DNA of 40,792 nucleotides from contig JBLHUT010000003.1 in NCBI GenBank assembly GCA_047629975.1, positions 1 to 40,792 on the forward strand, written 5' to 3'. This stretch comes from JBLHUT01 sp047629975 (lineage in GTDB: Bacteria > Pseudomonadota > Alphaproteobacteria > Rhodobacterales > Rhodobacteraceae). A program made the translations under genes and the position numbers. Below, piece after piece: positions 9,088 to 16,929 of the stretch (the stretch's first letter is position 1; each line of letters begins with the position of its first letter). The notes under the pieces are model-generated. The model was not told where the DNA came from and ran no database searches. It saw only the letters and a list, made by a program, of their open reading frames with translations.

Positions 9088-9099
9088 CTGGAATTCCAG
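9088..9099. promoter_or_regulatory. Candidate GntR operator 1 (CTGGAATTCCAG)
   Basis: A perfect 12-bp palindrome lies 51 bases before the GntR-type start codon at 9150. Its TGGAATTCCA core resembles TGGAATGCCA, found at 11125-11134 and 11271-11280 between the divergent amidohydrolase and ABC genes. Autoregulation by the GntR protein is an inference from the shared motif. Confidence 0.5.
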
Positions 9100-9149
9100 A
9101 AGTGTGTGCAGGTCGCTTTGTGACACAAAAATCAAGACTGGAAACCCGT

Positions 9150-9836
9150 ATGGAGACATCCTTGCCACCGGCCCCGCCGGATGGAGATATGACCGCCGTC
9201 TCCGAATGGGTCGCCGATGTTCTGCGCGACCGCATTATCAAAGGCATCCTGCCGGCTGGCGCGCACATCGTCGAGCGTAAGCTTTCGGCCGAGCTGGATG
9301 TGTCGCGGACCCCCATCAGGGAGGCGCTGAAACTTTTGCAGGCCGACAGCCTGATCGAGATTTCGCGCCACAAGGGGGCGCATGTCAAAGACTATTCCGC
9401 GCAGCAGGCGTTGGAATTGTTCGATGTGATTGCCTCTTTGGAAAGTCTTGCCGCAGAACGCCTTGCCGCCACGATCACCGACGGGCAACTGACGGTAATC
9501 GAGGATCTGCACGCCGCGATGTTGGGTTTTTACGAGGCTGGAAAGCCCGATGAGTATTTCGACGTGAATTCAACAATTCATGACACGATTCTGGCCAGTT
9601 GCGGCAATCCCATCCTGCAACAGGTACACACAAAAATGATGGCGCGGGCCCGTCGCGGACGTTTCATGGCCATTATGGACCCCGACCGGCTTGTACAGGC
9701 CGTCGCGGAGCACGAACACCTTATGGATGCCCTGCGACGGCGCGACGCTGATGCGGCCCGTCAGGTCTGGCGCAATCATCTGCTGCATACAGGGCAAAGC
9801 GTCACCGATGTTTTGCGCCGTCAGGATCTAGGCTAA
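9150..9836 (+). CDS. GntR-family transcriptional regulator, FCD subfamily
   Basis: 228 residues. The N-terminal winged helix (about residues 16-80) reads SEWVADVLRDRIIKGILPAG, then LSAELDVSRTPIREALKLLQADSLI, the canonical GntR signature. The C-terminal FCD domain (about 90-215) carries the helices with HDTILASCGNPIL and EHEHLMDALRRRDADAARQ, whose Asp/His residues bind a metal and a carboxylate effector in relatives. I chose ATG 9150 rather than an in-frame ATG at 9054, because the candidate operator at 9088-9099 would otherwise be inside the gene and the extra residues are not family-like. The gene converges on the amidohydrolase with a 9-base overlap. It is the probable local regulator of module B. 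Confidence 0.88.
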   Translation: METSLPPAPPDGDMTAVSEWVADVLRDRIIKGILPAGAHIVERKLSAELDVSRTPIREALKLLQADSLIEISRHKGAHVKDYSAQQALELFDVIASLESLAAERLAATITDGQLTVIEDLHAAMLGFYEAGKPDEYFDVNSTIHDTILASCGNPILQQVHTKMMARARRGRFMAIMDPDRLVQAVAEHEHLMDALRRRDADAARQVWRNHLLHTGQSVTDVLRRQDLG

Positions 9837-11147
9837 GGCACGCGCCCATAATCCTTCGGCGACGGTTTGCGCGTCTTTGATGACCGCGTCCATATCGACC
9901 CGCGTTGGCCTGCGGTGCCTCACAAGCCATTCACCTGCCACCATAACATCGGTCACATTTGCAGCAGATCCCGAATGGACGACGATCCCGTATCCGTCAA
10001 TCACCGGCCTCAGGTTCGGTGCCGTGGGGTCCAGCAAAACAAGATCGGCAGGCGATCCGGTCGAAAGCGTCCCCGAGCCGTGATGCCCCTTGAGCGCGCT
10101 GGCCGCATCGCGTGTGCCCCAGCCAAAGACAGTCTTTGCATCAAGCACAAATTCCATATCCGCCCGCCACCGCGCGGTTGCGATGGCCATACGCATCGCC
10201 TCGAACATGTCCGCGGATTTTGTATCGGTGCACAATGTGATCTTTGCCCCCGCCTCTTGAAGGGCCAGCACCGGTGCCGCCGCCCCGAAGGCGGCATTGC
10301 CGACCGGTGCATGGCTTACAATCACACCGGCCTGCCCGACCCTTCGGATATCGGCCGCATCCAGAAAGATACAATGCGCCGCAACAAGGTCGCTTGTTAA
10401 AAGTCCCACATCCTCCAAAAGCTCCGACGGAGACATCCCCTCGCGGGCGCGCACCTGCGCGACCTCCATCGGAGATTGCGCAAGATGGGTGTGCACCTGT
10501 TTGCCGGTTTTGGCCGCGAGCGTAGCAAAGGTTTCCAGCATCTGGCGCGAACAGGTATCGGGCGCATGTGGCGCAAGGATGGTTGAGATACGATCATTCG
10601 CCTTGGCATCCCACGTGTCGACAAGATCAAGAGCCGCGCGAAGGGTCGCCTCGCCCAGTTCAGGGTCGTGCACAAAGCGGCCATTTGCCAGCGCTTGGGT
10701 CTGCGCATCCATCACCCGCCCGCCGATCATCGCCCGCAGGCCGAACGCTTCGGCCGCCCGGGCGAGCGCGTCCGGCATCCGGTAATAATCAACAATCGTC
10801 GTGGCCCCCGCACACAGCATTTCCATCACGCCCAAACGGGCAAGGATTTGGGTTTCTTCTTCGGACAACCAGTGTCCTTGTGGCACCCCCGGCGTATAGG
10901 CCGGAGCAAATCCAAGATCCTCGACCATGCCGCGCACACTCATCAGGGGGGAGTGATTGTGGCTGTTGATCAACCCGGGCAAGCACAACGCCCCCTTGCC
11001 GTCGATGACCGTATCACCCGGAGCCGGAGCGATACCGCGCCCGATGATGATCCCGTCGCGAACGCTCAGCGATCCGTTCGGAACGAATCCCTGCGTCGGA
11101 CACAACAGGGCAATATTTCGCAAGTGGAATGCCATTTCTATTTTCAT
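9828..11147 (-). CDS. Amidohydrolase, TrzN/SAH-deaminase-like subgroup
   Basis: 439 residues of the metal-dependent amidohydrolase superfamily (COG0402-like), which deaminates or dechlorinates N-heterocycles in the cytoplasm. Visible active-site elements are the metal-binding HxH in INSHNHSPL (His63, His65), APHAPDTC (His194), HTHLAQ (His219/His221), AAHCIFLD (His258), VSHAP (His279) and CTDTKSADM (Asp308). This is the full set for a mononuclear-metal aminohydrolase. I start at ATG 11147, which has AAGGAG 9 bases before it, instead of a longer frame starting at 11207 without a binding site. It is divergent from the ABC operon and shares its regulatory region. A candidate GntR operator overlaps codons 5-8. 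Deamination or ring hydrolysis of the imported compound is likely; the substrate is not identifiable. Confidence 0.88.
   Translation of the reverse strand: MKIEMAFHLRNIALLCPTQGFVPNGSLSVRDGIIIGRGIAPAPGDTVIDGKGALCLPGLINSHNHSPLMSVRGMVEDLGFAPAYTPGVPQGHWLSEEETQILARLGVMEMLCAGATTIVDYYRMPDALARAAEAFGLRAMIGGRVMDAQTQALANGRFVHDPELGEATLRAALDLVDTWDAKANDRISTILAPHAPDTCSRQMLETFATLAAKTGKQVHTHLAQSPMEVAQVRAREGMSPSELLEDVGLLTSDLVAAHCIFLDAADIRRVGQAGVIVSHAPVGNAAFGAAAPVLALQEAGAKITLCTDTKSADMFEAMRMAIATARWRADMEFVLDAKTVFGWGTRDAASALKGHHGSGTLSTGSPADLVLLDPTAPNLRPVIDGYGIVVHSGSAANVTDVMVAGEWLVRHRRPTRVDMDAVIKDAQTVAEGLWARALA
11125..11134. promoter_or_regulatory. Candidate GntR operator 2 (TGGAATGCCA)
   Basis: The 10-bp palindrome-like TGGAATGCCA is repeated as part of a 13-base direct repeat (TGGAATGCCATTT) with the site at 11271. 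It lies within the first codons of the minus-strand amidohydrolase gene, where a bound repressor could block elongation or form a loop with operator 3, which is 146 bp away. Confidence 0.45.
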
Positions 11148-11267
11148 TGTGCTTACTCCTTCAGCGATGACGTGGAAATCCTGCGTTTTTTTTCGTTCAA
11201 CCGCCAAAATTTACCTTAAGTGCGGCTCTTTACATGGTCATCCATCGCCGGATCAGATCATCGTGTC

Positions 11268-11283
11268 AAATGGAATGCCATTT
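11268..11283. promoter_or_regulatory. Candidate GntR operator 3 (AAATGG-N4-CCATTT)
   Basis: AAATGGAATGCCATTT is a 16-bp inverted repeat that ends 48 bases before the start of the ABC binding-protein gene. It resembles the ATGGTATACCAT-type sites bound by FCD GntR regulators. The rest of the 11148-11331 gap is moderately AT-rich and should carry both divergent promoters, but I cannot fix -35/-10 elements with confidence. Confidence 0.55.
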
Positions 11284-11331
11284 TGACCCGACAAAAGATA
11301 CGGGCGCCCACCGACAGAGGAAGACCATGTT

Positions 11332-12384
11332 ATGAAACAGTATTCTGCACGGGGCATGACCCGTCGAACGCTCCTGAAAACATCTGCAATGGCCACATTG
11401 AGCACGCTTGCGGCACCGGCGATCCTGCGGGCGCAAACGAGCGAACTGGTGATCGGCTGCGCGGGGTCCCACACCTCGTGGATGGAGACGATTGTCACCC
11501 CGCACATGAAAGAAGCCATCGGCGCGGACATCATTTTCGAAGGCACAAAGTCGTCTGTGAACCTCGAGAAGATGTCCTCGAACAGAGACGCTCCTTATTT
11601 GTCCGTGGTGCAAATGGACGATCCGGTGATGATCCAAGCCGTCGAAGCCGGTCTTTTGACACCGATCACACCGGATGCAGTGCCCAACATGACCGACCTG
11701 CGCCCCGACGCGACCCACATGGACGGGATGTGGTGCAACTATGTCCAACCGTGGGCCGGTATCGCCTATAACACGGACAAAACATCCGGCGTGCCGTCGT
11801 GGAATGCTCTGTGGGATCCGGCCAATGCGGGGCAGATCATTATCCCGTCGCTGCAAAACACCGAAGGCATGTGGACGTTGATGTCAGCGGCGATGCTCGG
11901 GTCGGGCTTGCCGTTTTCCGAGGCGCAATACGAGATCGATGCAGCCTTTGCCAAGCTTGAAGAGCTCAAGCCTAACCTTTTGACTGTCTACACGACGATG
12001 AGTCAGGCCTTCAACCTTCTGGAGCAAGGCGAGGTGTCCATGCTGTCGGGTAACTTCTCGTCCTACACCCTGCCGCGCAAGGCCATGGGCGTGCCTGTTG
12101 ATCTTGCCGCGCCAGCCGAAGGGATCTTTGCCATGCCATCGGGCATCTGTCTGGTAAAAGGCGGGCCGAACCCTGAACTCGCCCAAGCGTATGTCAACGA
12201 AATGCTTGGCCCCGTCATGCAAGCCGCCGTGGCGGATTTCGCATCCTCCGTTCCGGCCAACACGACTGTGAAAGCCGGCGCGATTGTGCCCGAAGGTGTG
12301 CCGATCTACGCCCCTGACTGGAGCTTTGTCGCAGCCAACCGCAAGGCTTGGATCGACCGTTTCGACAAGCTGATGGCGCTTTGA
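11332..12384 (+). CDS. ABC transporter substrate-binding protein, PotD-like
   Basis: 350 residues, a periplasmic extracellular solute-binding protein of the spermidine/putrescine/iron type. The N-terminus has a twin-arginine export signal, GMTRRTLLKTSAMATLSTL, followed by an AxA cleavage region (ILRAQ), so it is probably exported folded through Tat. The body has LVIGCAGSHTSWMETIVTPHM and GIAYNTDKTSGVPSWNALWDP, typical of the PotD group. ATG 11332 follows GGAAG at a suitable distance. The gene heads an operon with ATPase and two permeases, separated from the ATPase gene by 4 bases. The clustered catabolic enzymes make uptake of the pathway's nitrogenous substrate more likely than polyamine uptake. 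Confidence 0.9.
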   Translation: MKQYSARGMTRRTLLKTSAMATLSTLAAPAILRAQTSELVIGCAGSHTSWMETIVTPHMKEAIGADIIFEGTKSSVNLEKMSSNRDAPYLSVVQMDDPVMIQAVEAGLLTPITPDAVPNMTDLRPDATHMDGMWCNYVQPWAGIAYNTDKTSGVPSWNALWDPANAGQIIIPSLQNTEGMWTLMSAAMLGSGLPFSEAQYEIDAAFAKLEELKPNLLTVYTTMSQAFNLLEQGEVSMLSGNFSSYTLPRKAMGVPVDLAAPAEGIFAMPSGICLVKGGPNPELAQAYVNEMLGPVMQAAVADFASSVPANTTVKAGAIVPEGVPIYAPDWSFVAANRKAWIDRFDKLMAL

Positions 12385-12388
12385 TCCG

Positions 12389-13483
12389 ATGATTGACAAG
12401 GTCACTGACCAGCCTGTGCAAGCGCGTCGCTATCTTGACGTCGCTGGCGTTGCCAAGTCGTTCAAAGGCACAGTGATCATGGACCGGATGAACTTTCGGG
12501 TGGCCAAGGGAGAGCTTGTTTCTCTGCTTGGCCCCTCGGGCTGCGGCAAGACGACGTTGCTGCGGATCATCGCAGGCCTGCTTGAGGCCGACACAGGGGC
12601 CATTGTTCTGGGCGGGCGCAATATCACGTCCCTGCCCGCCCACAGGCGCAACATCTCGGTCGTCTTTCAGAACTACGCTCTTTTTCCGCATCTTACGGTG
12701 GCTGAAAACGTCGCATTCGGGTTGCGGGCCCGCGGCATGACAAAGGCCGACGCACGCGCACCGGTGGCCGAAACGCTGGCGCTTGTACGGATGGAAGCGT
12801 TTGCCGACCGTCCGGTCGCGGGGCTTTCAGGGGGGCAGCAGCAGCGCGTAGCCGTCGCACGCGCACTTGTTGTGTCACCGGATCTGCTGCTGCTGGACGA
12901 ACCGTTCTCGGCGCTTGATCGCAAGCTGCGGGAAACCATGCAGATCGAACTAAAGGCGCTTTTGCGCAGCCGAAATATCACGGCAATCTTTGTGACCCAC
13001 GACCAGGAAGAGGCCATGGGCGTTTCAGACCGCATCGCGGTGATGAATTCTGGCAAAATCGAACAATTCGCCGAGCCGTCCACGCTTTACGCCCGCCCCG
13101 CGTCACCGTTTGTCATGGACTTTGTCGGGCTTTCTACACGCCTGTCAGGGCGAGTGACAGCACAGGCCGATGGCATCGTGACCGTTCAGACAACCGCCGG
13201 AGCGCTGCGCGCCCATGGCGACTACCCGCAAGGGACAGCGGTACAGGTCGGGGTCAGGCCCGAATTGATCGACCCCGAACCCACAGCCGGGATGAACCGG
13301 ATCAACGTGCAACTTGACGATGTCATGACGCTGGGGTCAAAAACCGTGCTGCACGGGGTGGCCACCGGCGAGGACCAGTTTCTGTGTGAATTGTCAGGCA
13401 TCCGCACGGATTTCACCCGCGGGGCAACCGTCACGTGGGGTTGGTCGGTCGCAGACACGCTGATCCACGCGCGGCCGACATGA
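12389..13483 (+). CDS. ABC transporter ATP-binding protein, PotA-like
   Basis: 364 residues. The nucleotide-binding domain has Walker A GPSGCGKTT (about residue 48), the Q-loop VVFQNYALFPHLTV, the ABC signature LSGGQQQRVAVARAL, Walker B LLLLDEPFSALD and the switch His in FVTHDQEEAM. A C-terminal TOBE domain (about 280-360) is the usual regulatory extension in PotA/UgpC-type proteins. The 3' end overlaps the start of the permease gene by ATGA. It energises import by the adjacent permeases. Confidence 0.95.
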   Translation: MIDKVTDQPVQARRYLDVAGVAKSFKGTVIMDRMNFRVAKGELVSLLGPSGCGKTTLLRIIAGLLEADTGAIVLGGRNITSLPAHRRNISVVFQNYALFPHLTVAENVAFGLRARGMTKADARAPVAETLALVRMEAFADRPVAGLSGGQQQRVAVARALVVSPDLLLLDEPFSALDRKLRETMQIELKALLRSRNITAIFVTHDQEEAMGVSDRIAVMNSGKIEQFAEPSTLYARPASPFVMDFVGLSTRLSGRVTAQADGIVTVQTTAGALRAHGDYPQGTAVQVGVRPELIDPEPTAGMNRINVQLDDVMTLGSKTVLHGVATGEDQFLCELSGIRTDFTRGATVTWGWSVADTLIHARPT

Positions 13484-14310
13484 TCGGCGGGTCAAATCGT
13501 ATCGCCCTTCTGGCGGTTCCGGGATTGGCGTTTCTGGCGGTTGTCTACGCCTTGCCTCTGGCGCTTTTGCTGTTCAAGAGCCTGCAGGGCGCGAACGGGT
13601 TGACGCTGGTTACCTATATCGATTTTTTCTCTGACGAATTCAACAGGGTGGTCTTGTGGCGCACCTTGCGGGTGGCGCTTTTGACGACGCTGCTTGCACT
13701 TGTCATTGCCTATCCTACCGCGTTTGCAATGGCCCGCGCGAAAGGTATCTGGCTGACGGTGTTCCTTGTGGCGCTTGTGCTGCCGATGTCTCTGGGTGTG
13801 ATCGTCAAGGCATTTGCGTGGTCGATCCTGTTCCGCTCCAACGGATTTATAAACACCTCACTGCAAGCCCTTGGTATCACGGATGAACCGGTGCGTATGC
13901 TGTTCACCGAAACAGCCCTTATCATCGGGGCGGCAAACGTCTTTTTGCCATTCATGGTGCTGCCGATATATTCGGTCATCCGGCAGCTCGACAGCAGCCT
14001 GCCAGAGGCTGCATCGTCACTGGGAGCCACACCCTGGTTCCGCTTCACCCGCGTGACCCTGCCACTCACCCTGCCCGGCGTTGTGGCGGGGTCTGCCTTT
14101 ACGTTCTCGCTTGCGATTTCGATGTATGTGATCCCGTCCCTGATCGTCGGGGAACGCCAACAAACCTTGTCCATGCTGATCGCAAGATCATTCTTCTATC
14201 TGCGAGACGAACCGCTCGGGTCGACAATTTCGGCGATACTTCTGGCGATTGCAATTTTCGTCGTGCTGTTTTCAAGCTGGCTCGCAGGCCGTCTGGGAGC
14301 CCGCCAATGA
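13480..14310 (+). CDS. ABC transporter permease, PotB-like
   Basis: 276 residues with six predicted membrane segments and the cytoplasmic EAA-loop LPEAASSLGATPWFRFTRVTLPLTLPG, which docks onto the ATPase. The ATG at 13480 overlaps the stop of the ATPase gene (ATGA). An upstream in-frame start at 13435 would lie inside the ATPase gene and is rejected. Its end overlaps the next permease by ATGA. It forms the heterodimeric channel with the following gene product. Confidence 0.93.
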   Translation: MIGGSNRIALLAVPGLAFLAVVYALPLALLLFKSLQGANGLTLVTYIDFFSDEFNRVVLWRTLRVALLTTLLALVIAYPTAFAMARAKGIWLTVFLVALVLPMSLGVIVKAFAWSILFRSNGFINTSLQALGITDEPVRMLFTETALIIGAANVFLPFMVLPIYSVIRQLDSSLPEAASSLGATPWFRFTRVTLPLTLPGVVAGSAFTFSLAISMYVIPSLIVGERQQTLSMLIARSFFYLRDEPLGSTISAILLAIAIFVVLFSSWLAGRLGARQ

Positions 14311-15107
14311 CCCCGATCGACCGCATCACGATCTTTGGCGCCTGGCTGATCGGGATTGCCTGCATCGTCTTTCTGATGCTGCCTATTGCCATCACGGTGG
14401 CGACGTCTTTCACCTCCTCTGCCGTCTACACGCTTCCGCCGCCAGAGTGGTCCTTGCGCTGGTACCAGTCACTGGAACGGCGCAGCGGGCTTTGGGACGC
14501 GGTGAAATTGTCGTTGAACCTCGCGCTGATCTCGACCGCTGTTTCAATGGTCTTGGGCACGATGGCCGCCATCGCCGTCGCACGAGGCGACTTTCGCGGC
14601 AGAGAGGCCGTTGCAACCTTCACTGTCTCGCCTTTGATGATGCCCGGCCTTGTTGTCGGGGTCGCCCTGTTGCAGTTTTTCCGCGAAATCGGCCTGCGGG
14701 ACGCCTATTGGTCGCTGTTGCTGGCGCATGTTGTCATCACATTACCGTTCGTGATGCGCACGCTGCTGGCGTCTATGGGCGCGTTTGACTTCTCGTTGAT
14801 AGATGCCGCGCGGACGCTGGGCCTCAGCTATCCAAGGGCAATCCTTCAGGTTCTGATCCCGAACCTTGCTCCGGCCTATCTGACGGGGGGGCTGTTTGCG
14901 TTTCTGGCATCGATGGACAATTACCCGATCTCGATTTTCCTGACCGATGCCCGCAACAAAACCCTTCCGATCAAGATGCTCCAGTATCTCGAGGAGCAGC
15001 CCGATCCGTCGCTCGCGGCGATGTCATCGGGACTTATCATGCTCGCTATTGTGGTCCTTGTGATCGCTTCGCGCACCGTTGGTTTGCACAGGATGATTGA
15101 CACATGA
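14307..15107 (+). CDS. ABC transporter permease, PotC-like
   Basis: 266 residues, six membrane segments, with the EAA loop recognisable as LIDAARTLGLSYPRAILQVLIPNL. The N-terminal part IACIVFLMLPIAITVATSFTSSAVYTLPPPEWSLRWY-type organisation is typical of PotC partners. It begins in an ATGA overlap with the previous permease and ends in an ATGA overlap with the deacetylase-like gene, so transporter and enzyme are expected to be made in step. Confidence 0.93.
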   Translation: MTPIDRITIFGAWLIGIACIVFLMLPIAITVATSFTSSAVYTLPPPEWSLRWYQSLERRSGLWDAVKLSLNLALISTAVSMVLGTMAAIAVARGDFRGREAVATFTVSPLMMPGLVVGVALLQFFREIGLRDAYWSLLLAHVVITLPFVMRTLLASMGAFDFSLIDAARTLGLSYPRAILQVLIPNLAPAYLTGGLFAFLASMDNYPISIFLTDARNKTLPIKMLQYLEEQPDPSLAAMSSGLIMLAIVVLVIASRTVGLHRMIDT

Positions 15108-15985
15108 CAGATCGCCGCGATTTCAAGGGAAATTTTGGAGCAGAGCCTGCCCCTGACTGGCCCGGTGGGGCCCGGTTGGCGGTCTCGTTCGTTGTCAATG
15201 TCGAAGAAGGGGCGGAATTGTCGATCGCCGACGGTGACGAGCGCAACGAAAGCACCTACGAGATACGCGAAGAGGTCATCGGCCATCCCGACCCCTGCAT
15301 GGAAACGCATTTCACCTATGGCACGCGACAAGGCTATGGCCGCATTGCAAATGCGTTTGACCGCTACGGCGTGAAGGCCACGTTTTCCACCTGTGGCCGC
15401 GCGGCACAACGCTCGCCGTGGTTGTTGCGCGATGCGGTGTCTCGCGGGCACGAAGTGTCGTGCCATGGCTGGCGGTGGGAACGGCAAGCCGAAATGGCCC
15501 GCGCGGATGAAGCCGCAATGATTGCCAAGACCCACAGCGCGATCACCAACGCCTGTGGCACTGCGCCGGTTGGATGGCACACAAGGTCGGCCCCATCCGT
15601 CAACACCCGCACGCTGTTGCAAGAGCATGGCGGATTCTTTTATGACAGCGACGTTTATGACGACGATGTCCCGCGGATGCATGATGCGACGCATGTCATC
15701 CTGCCCTATGCCTTCGATACCAATGACATGCGCTTTTCACCGGGCGGCGGGTTCGTTCAGCATCGGGATTTTTCGAATTATGTGACCGGTGCGTTCGATC
15801 GGCTGTACGCCGAAGGAAGCAGCATGGCCCGGATGATGTCGATCGGCCTGCATCTTCGGCTGATCGGGCGTCCGGGCCGGATTGCCGGCCTCGAAGATGT
15901 TCTGGCGCACATTACAGCCAAGCCCGATGTCTGGGTCACCCAACGTTGCCAGATCGCCAGCCATTGGAAAGCGACAGCCACATGA
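15104..15985 (+). CDS. Polysaccharide-deacetylase-family hydrolase, PuuE-allantoinase-like
   Basis: 293 residues of the NodB-fold family. The layout matches the PuuE branch (allantoinase of uric-acid pathways) rather than cell-wall deacetylases: RLAVSFVVNVEEGAEL at the N-terminus, THFTYGTRQGYGRI, VKATFSTCGRAAQRSPWLLRD, the HEVSCHGWRWE segment that replaces the usual HSxxH metal site, and GWHTRSAPSVNTRTLL. PuuE-type enzymes open cyclic ureides without the standard zinc triad. No urate-oxidation gene is nearby, so the substrate is probably not allantoin itself. The gene is coupled to the permease before it and to a 47-codon frame after it, both through ATGA overlaps. Ring opening of a cyclic amide or ureide is the best guess. 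Confidence 0.82.
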   Translation: MTDRRDFKGNFGAEPAPDWPGGARLAVSFVVNVEEGAELSIADGDERNESTYEIREEVIGHPDPCMETHFTYGTRQGYGRIANAFDRYGVKATFSTCGRAAQRSPWLLRDAVSRGHEVSCHGWRWERQAEMARADEAAMIAKTHSAITNACGTAPVGWHTRSAPSVNTRTLLQEHGGFFYDSDVYDDDVPRMHDATHVILPYAFDTNDMRFSPGGGFVQHRDFSNYVTGAFDRLYAEGSSMARMMSIGLHLRLIGRPGRIAGLEDVLAHITAKPDVWVTQRCQIASHWKATAT

Positions 15986-16125
15986 GGGCGGGTGTCGCGG
16001 TCAGCCTGTCAGCCCTCGTGGCAGCCGCCGTTACTTTGCGCCCATGTTTCAGGACAGTGAAGGATGGAGCCGCGCTCTGGCAAGTGGGACAATTCAAAAT
16101 GCTCGCGCAGCAGGTGACCGCATGA
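15982..16125 (+). CDS. Putative 47-residue small protein coupled on both sides
   Basis: A short frame starts at an ATG overlapping the stop of the PuuE-like gene (ATGA) and ends in a TGA overlapping the ATG of the second racemase-family gene (again ATGA). The product would have a hydrophobic alanine/valine-rich N-terminal half (GVAVSLSALVAAAVTL), able to form one membrane segment or a signal peptide, and a mixed C-terminal half. No family is recognised. Its main sequence support is the double stop-start overlap, the same arrangement used between the real genes around it. It could alternatively be only a translational bridge that carries ribosomes across the 136-base gap. Moderate confidence as a coding gene. 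Confidence 0.4.
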   Translation: MRAGVAVSLSALVAAAVTLRPCFRTVKDGAALWQVGQFKMLAQQVTA

Positions 16126-16877
16126 GGCTCCTGCTGCTCAACCCGAACATGACCCAAGCCATGACCGACAACATGGCCCGGATCGCCCGTGCCGCCGTCG
16201 GGGACCGCGCCGAGATCGTACCCGTTACGGCAACCCGCGGCTTTCCCTATATTTCCAGCCTTGCAGAGGCACAGATCGCAGGCGGAATTGTCCTTGAAAT
16301 GATTGCCGAACACGCCGTTGACGTCGATGCGGTTGTTATTGCCGCTTTCGGTGATCCCGGTCTGGCCGGCGCAAAAGATCTGTTCGATTTGCCGGTTGTG
16401 GGCATGGCAGAGGCGTCTGTGATGTCTGCCGCGATGCTTGGGGATACTTTCGGCATCGTGACGTTTTCGCCGCTCATGACACGGTGGTATCGGGAATGTG
16501 TCCACGCAACCGGCCTGAGCGCCCGCTTCAAAGGGGTCTATGCGCCTGAAACCCTCCCCGCGAGGCTTGACCATGTGCGGTCGGATCTGCGCGCCGACCT
16601 GATCGCACTGGCAACAACCGCAGCCCTGCGCGACGGCACGGACGTGATCATACTGGGGGGCGCCCCGTTGGCGGGTCTCGCCCCCGCAATCGCTGCCGAG
16701 GTTCCCGCCTTGGTGATCGATCCCATCGCCGCGGCAGTCTTGCAAGCAACGACACTGGCGCACATCGCACAAAGCGCCGGATATTCCAACAGAGCGAACA
16801 AACCTGCCCCCAAACCCTCGATCGGCCTGCCTGCGTCACTGGCCCGTGCGATCGACGCGCAAGCAGACCCCAAATGA
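16122..16877 (+). CDS. Second hydantoin-racemase-family protein lacking catalytic Cys
   Basis: 251 residues with the racemase fold: MRLLLLNPNMTQAMTDNM, VVIAAFGDPGLAGAKDLFDLPVVGMAEAS, GIVTFSPLM and VIILGGAPLAGLAPAI. The positions of the two catalytic cysteines are occupied by Ala75 and Gly180, so it is not a standard two-base racemase. It shares the ILGGxPLAG motif with the protein at 7914-8564, so both belong to one cysteine-free branch. A proline/alanine-rich tail of about 30 residues extends beyond the fold. The start ATG 16122 overlaps the preceding small frame. The other in-frame ATG at 15882 would lie in the PuuE-like gene and is rejected. The role is unknown; its neighbours suggest a step after ring opening. 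Confidence 0.85.
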   Translation: MRLLLLNPNMTQAMTDNMARIARAAVGDRAEIVPVTATRGFPYISSLAEAQIAGGIVLEMIAEHAVDVDAVVIAAFGDPGLAGAKDLFDLPVVGMAEASVMSAAMLGDTFGIVTFSPLMTRWYRECVHATGLSARFKGVYAPETLPARLDHVRSDLRADLIALATTAALRDGTDVIILGGAPLAGLAPAIAAEVPALVIDPIAAAVLQATTLAHIAQSAGYSNRANKPAPKPSIGLPASLARAIDAQADPK

Positions 16878-16929
16878 CCTGTGACCGGATCAGACCTGAC
16901 ATCCGGCGCCGCATCCCGGAGTTCATGAA

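Noticed and set aside
15936..16772. 278-codon minus-strand frame antisense to the second racemase-like gene
   Set aside because: Cysteine- and histidine-rich composition without domains, complementary to a clear gene; typical high-GC shadow.
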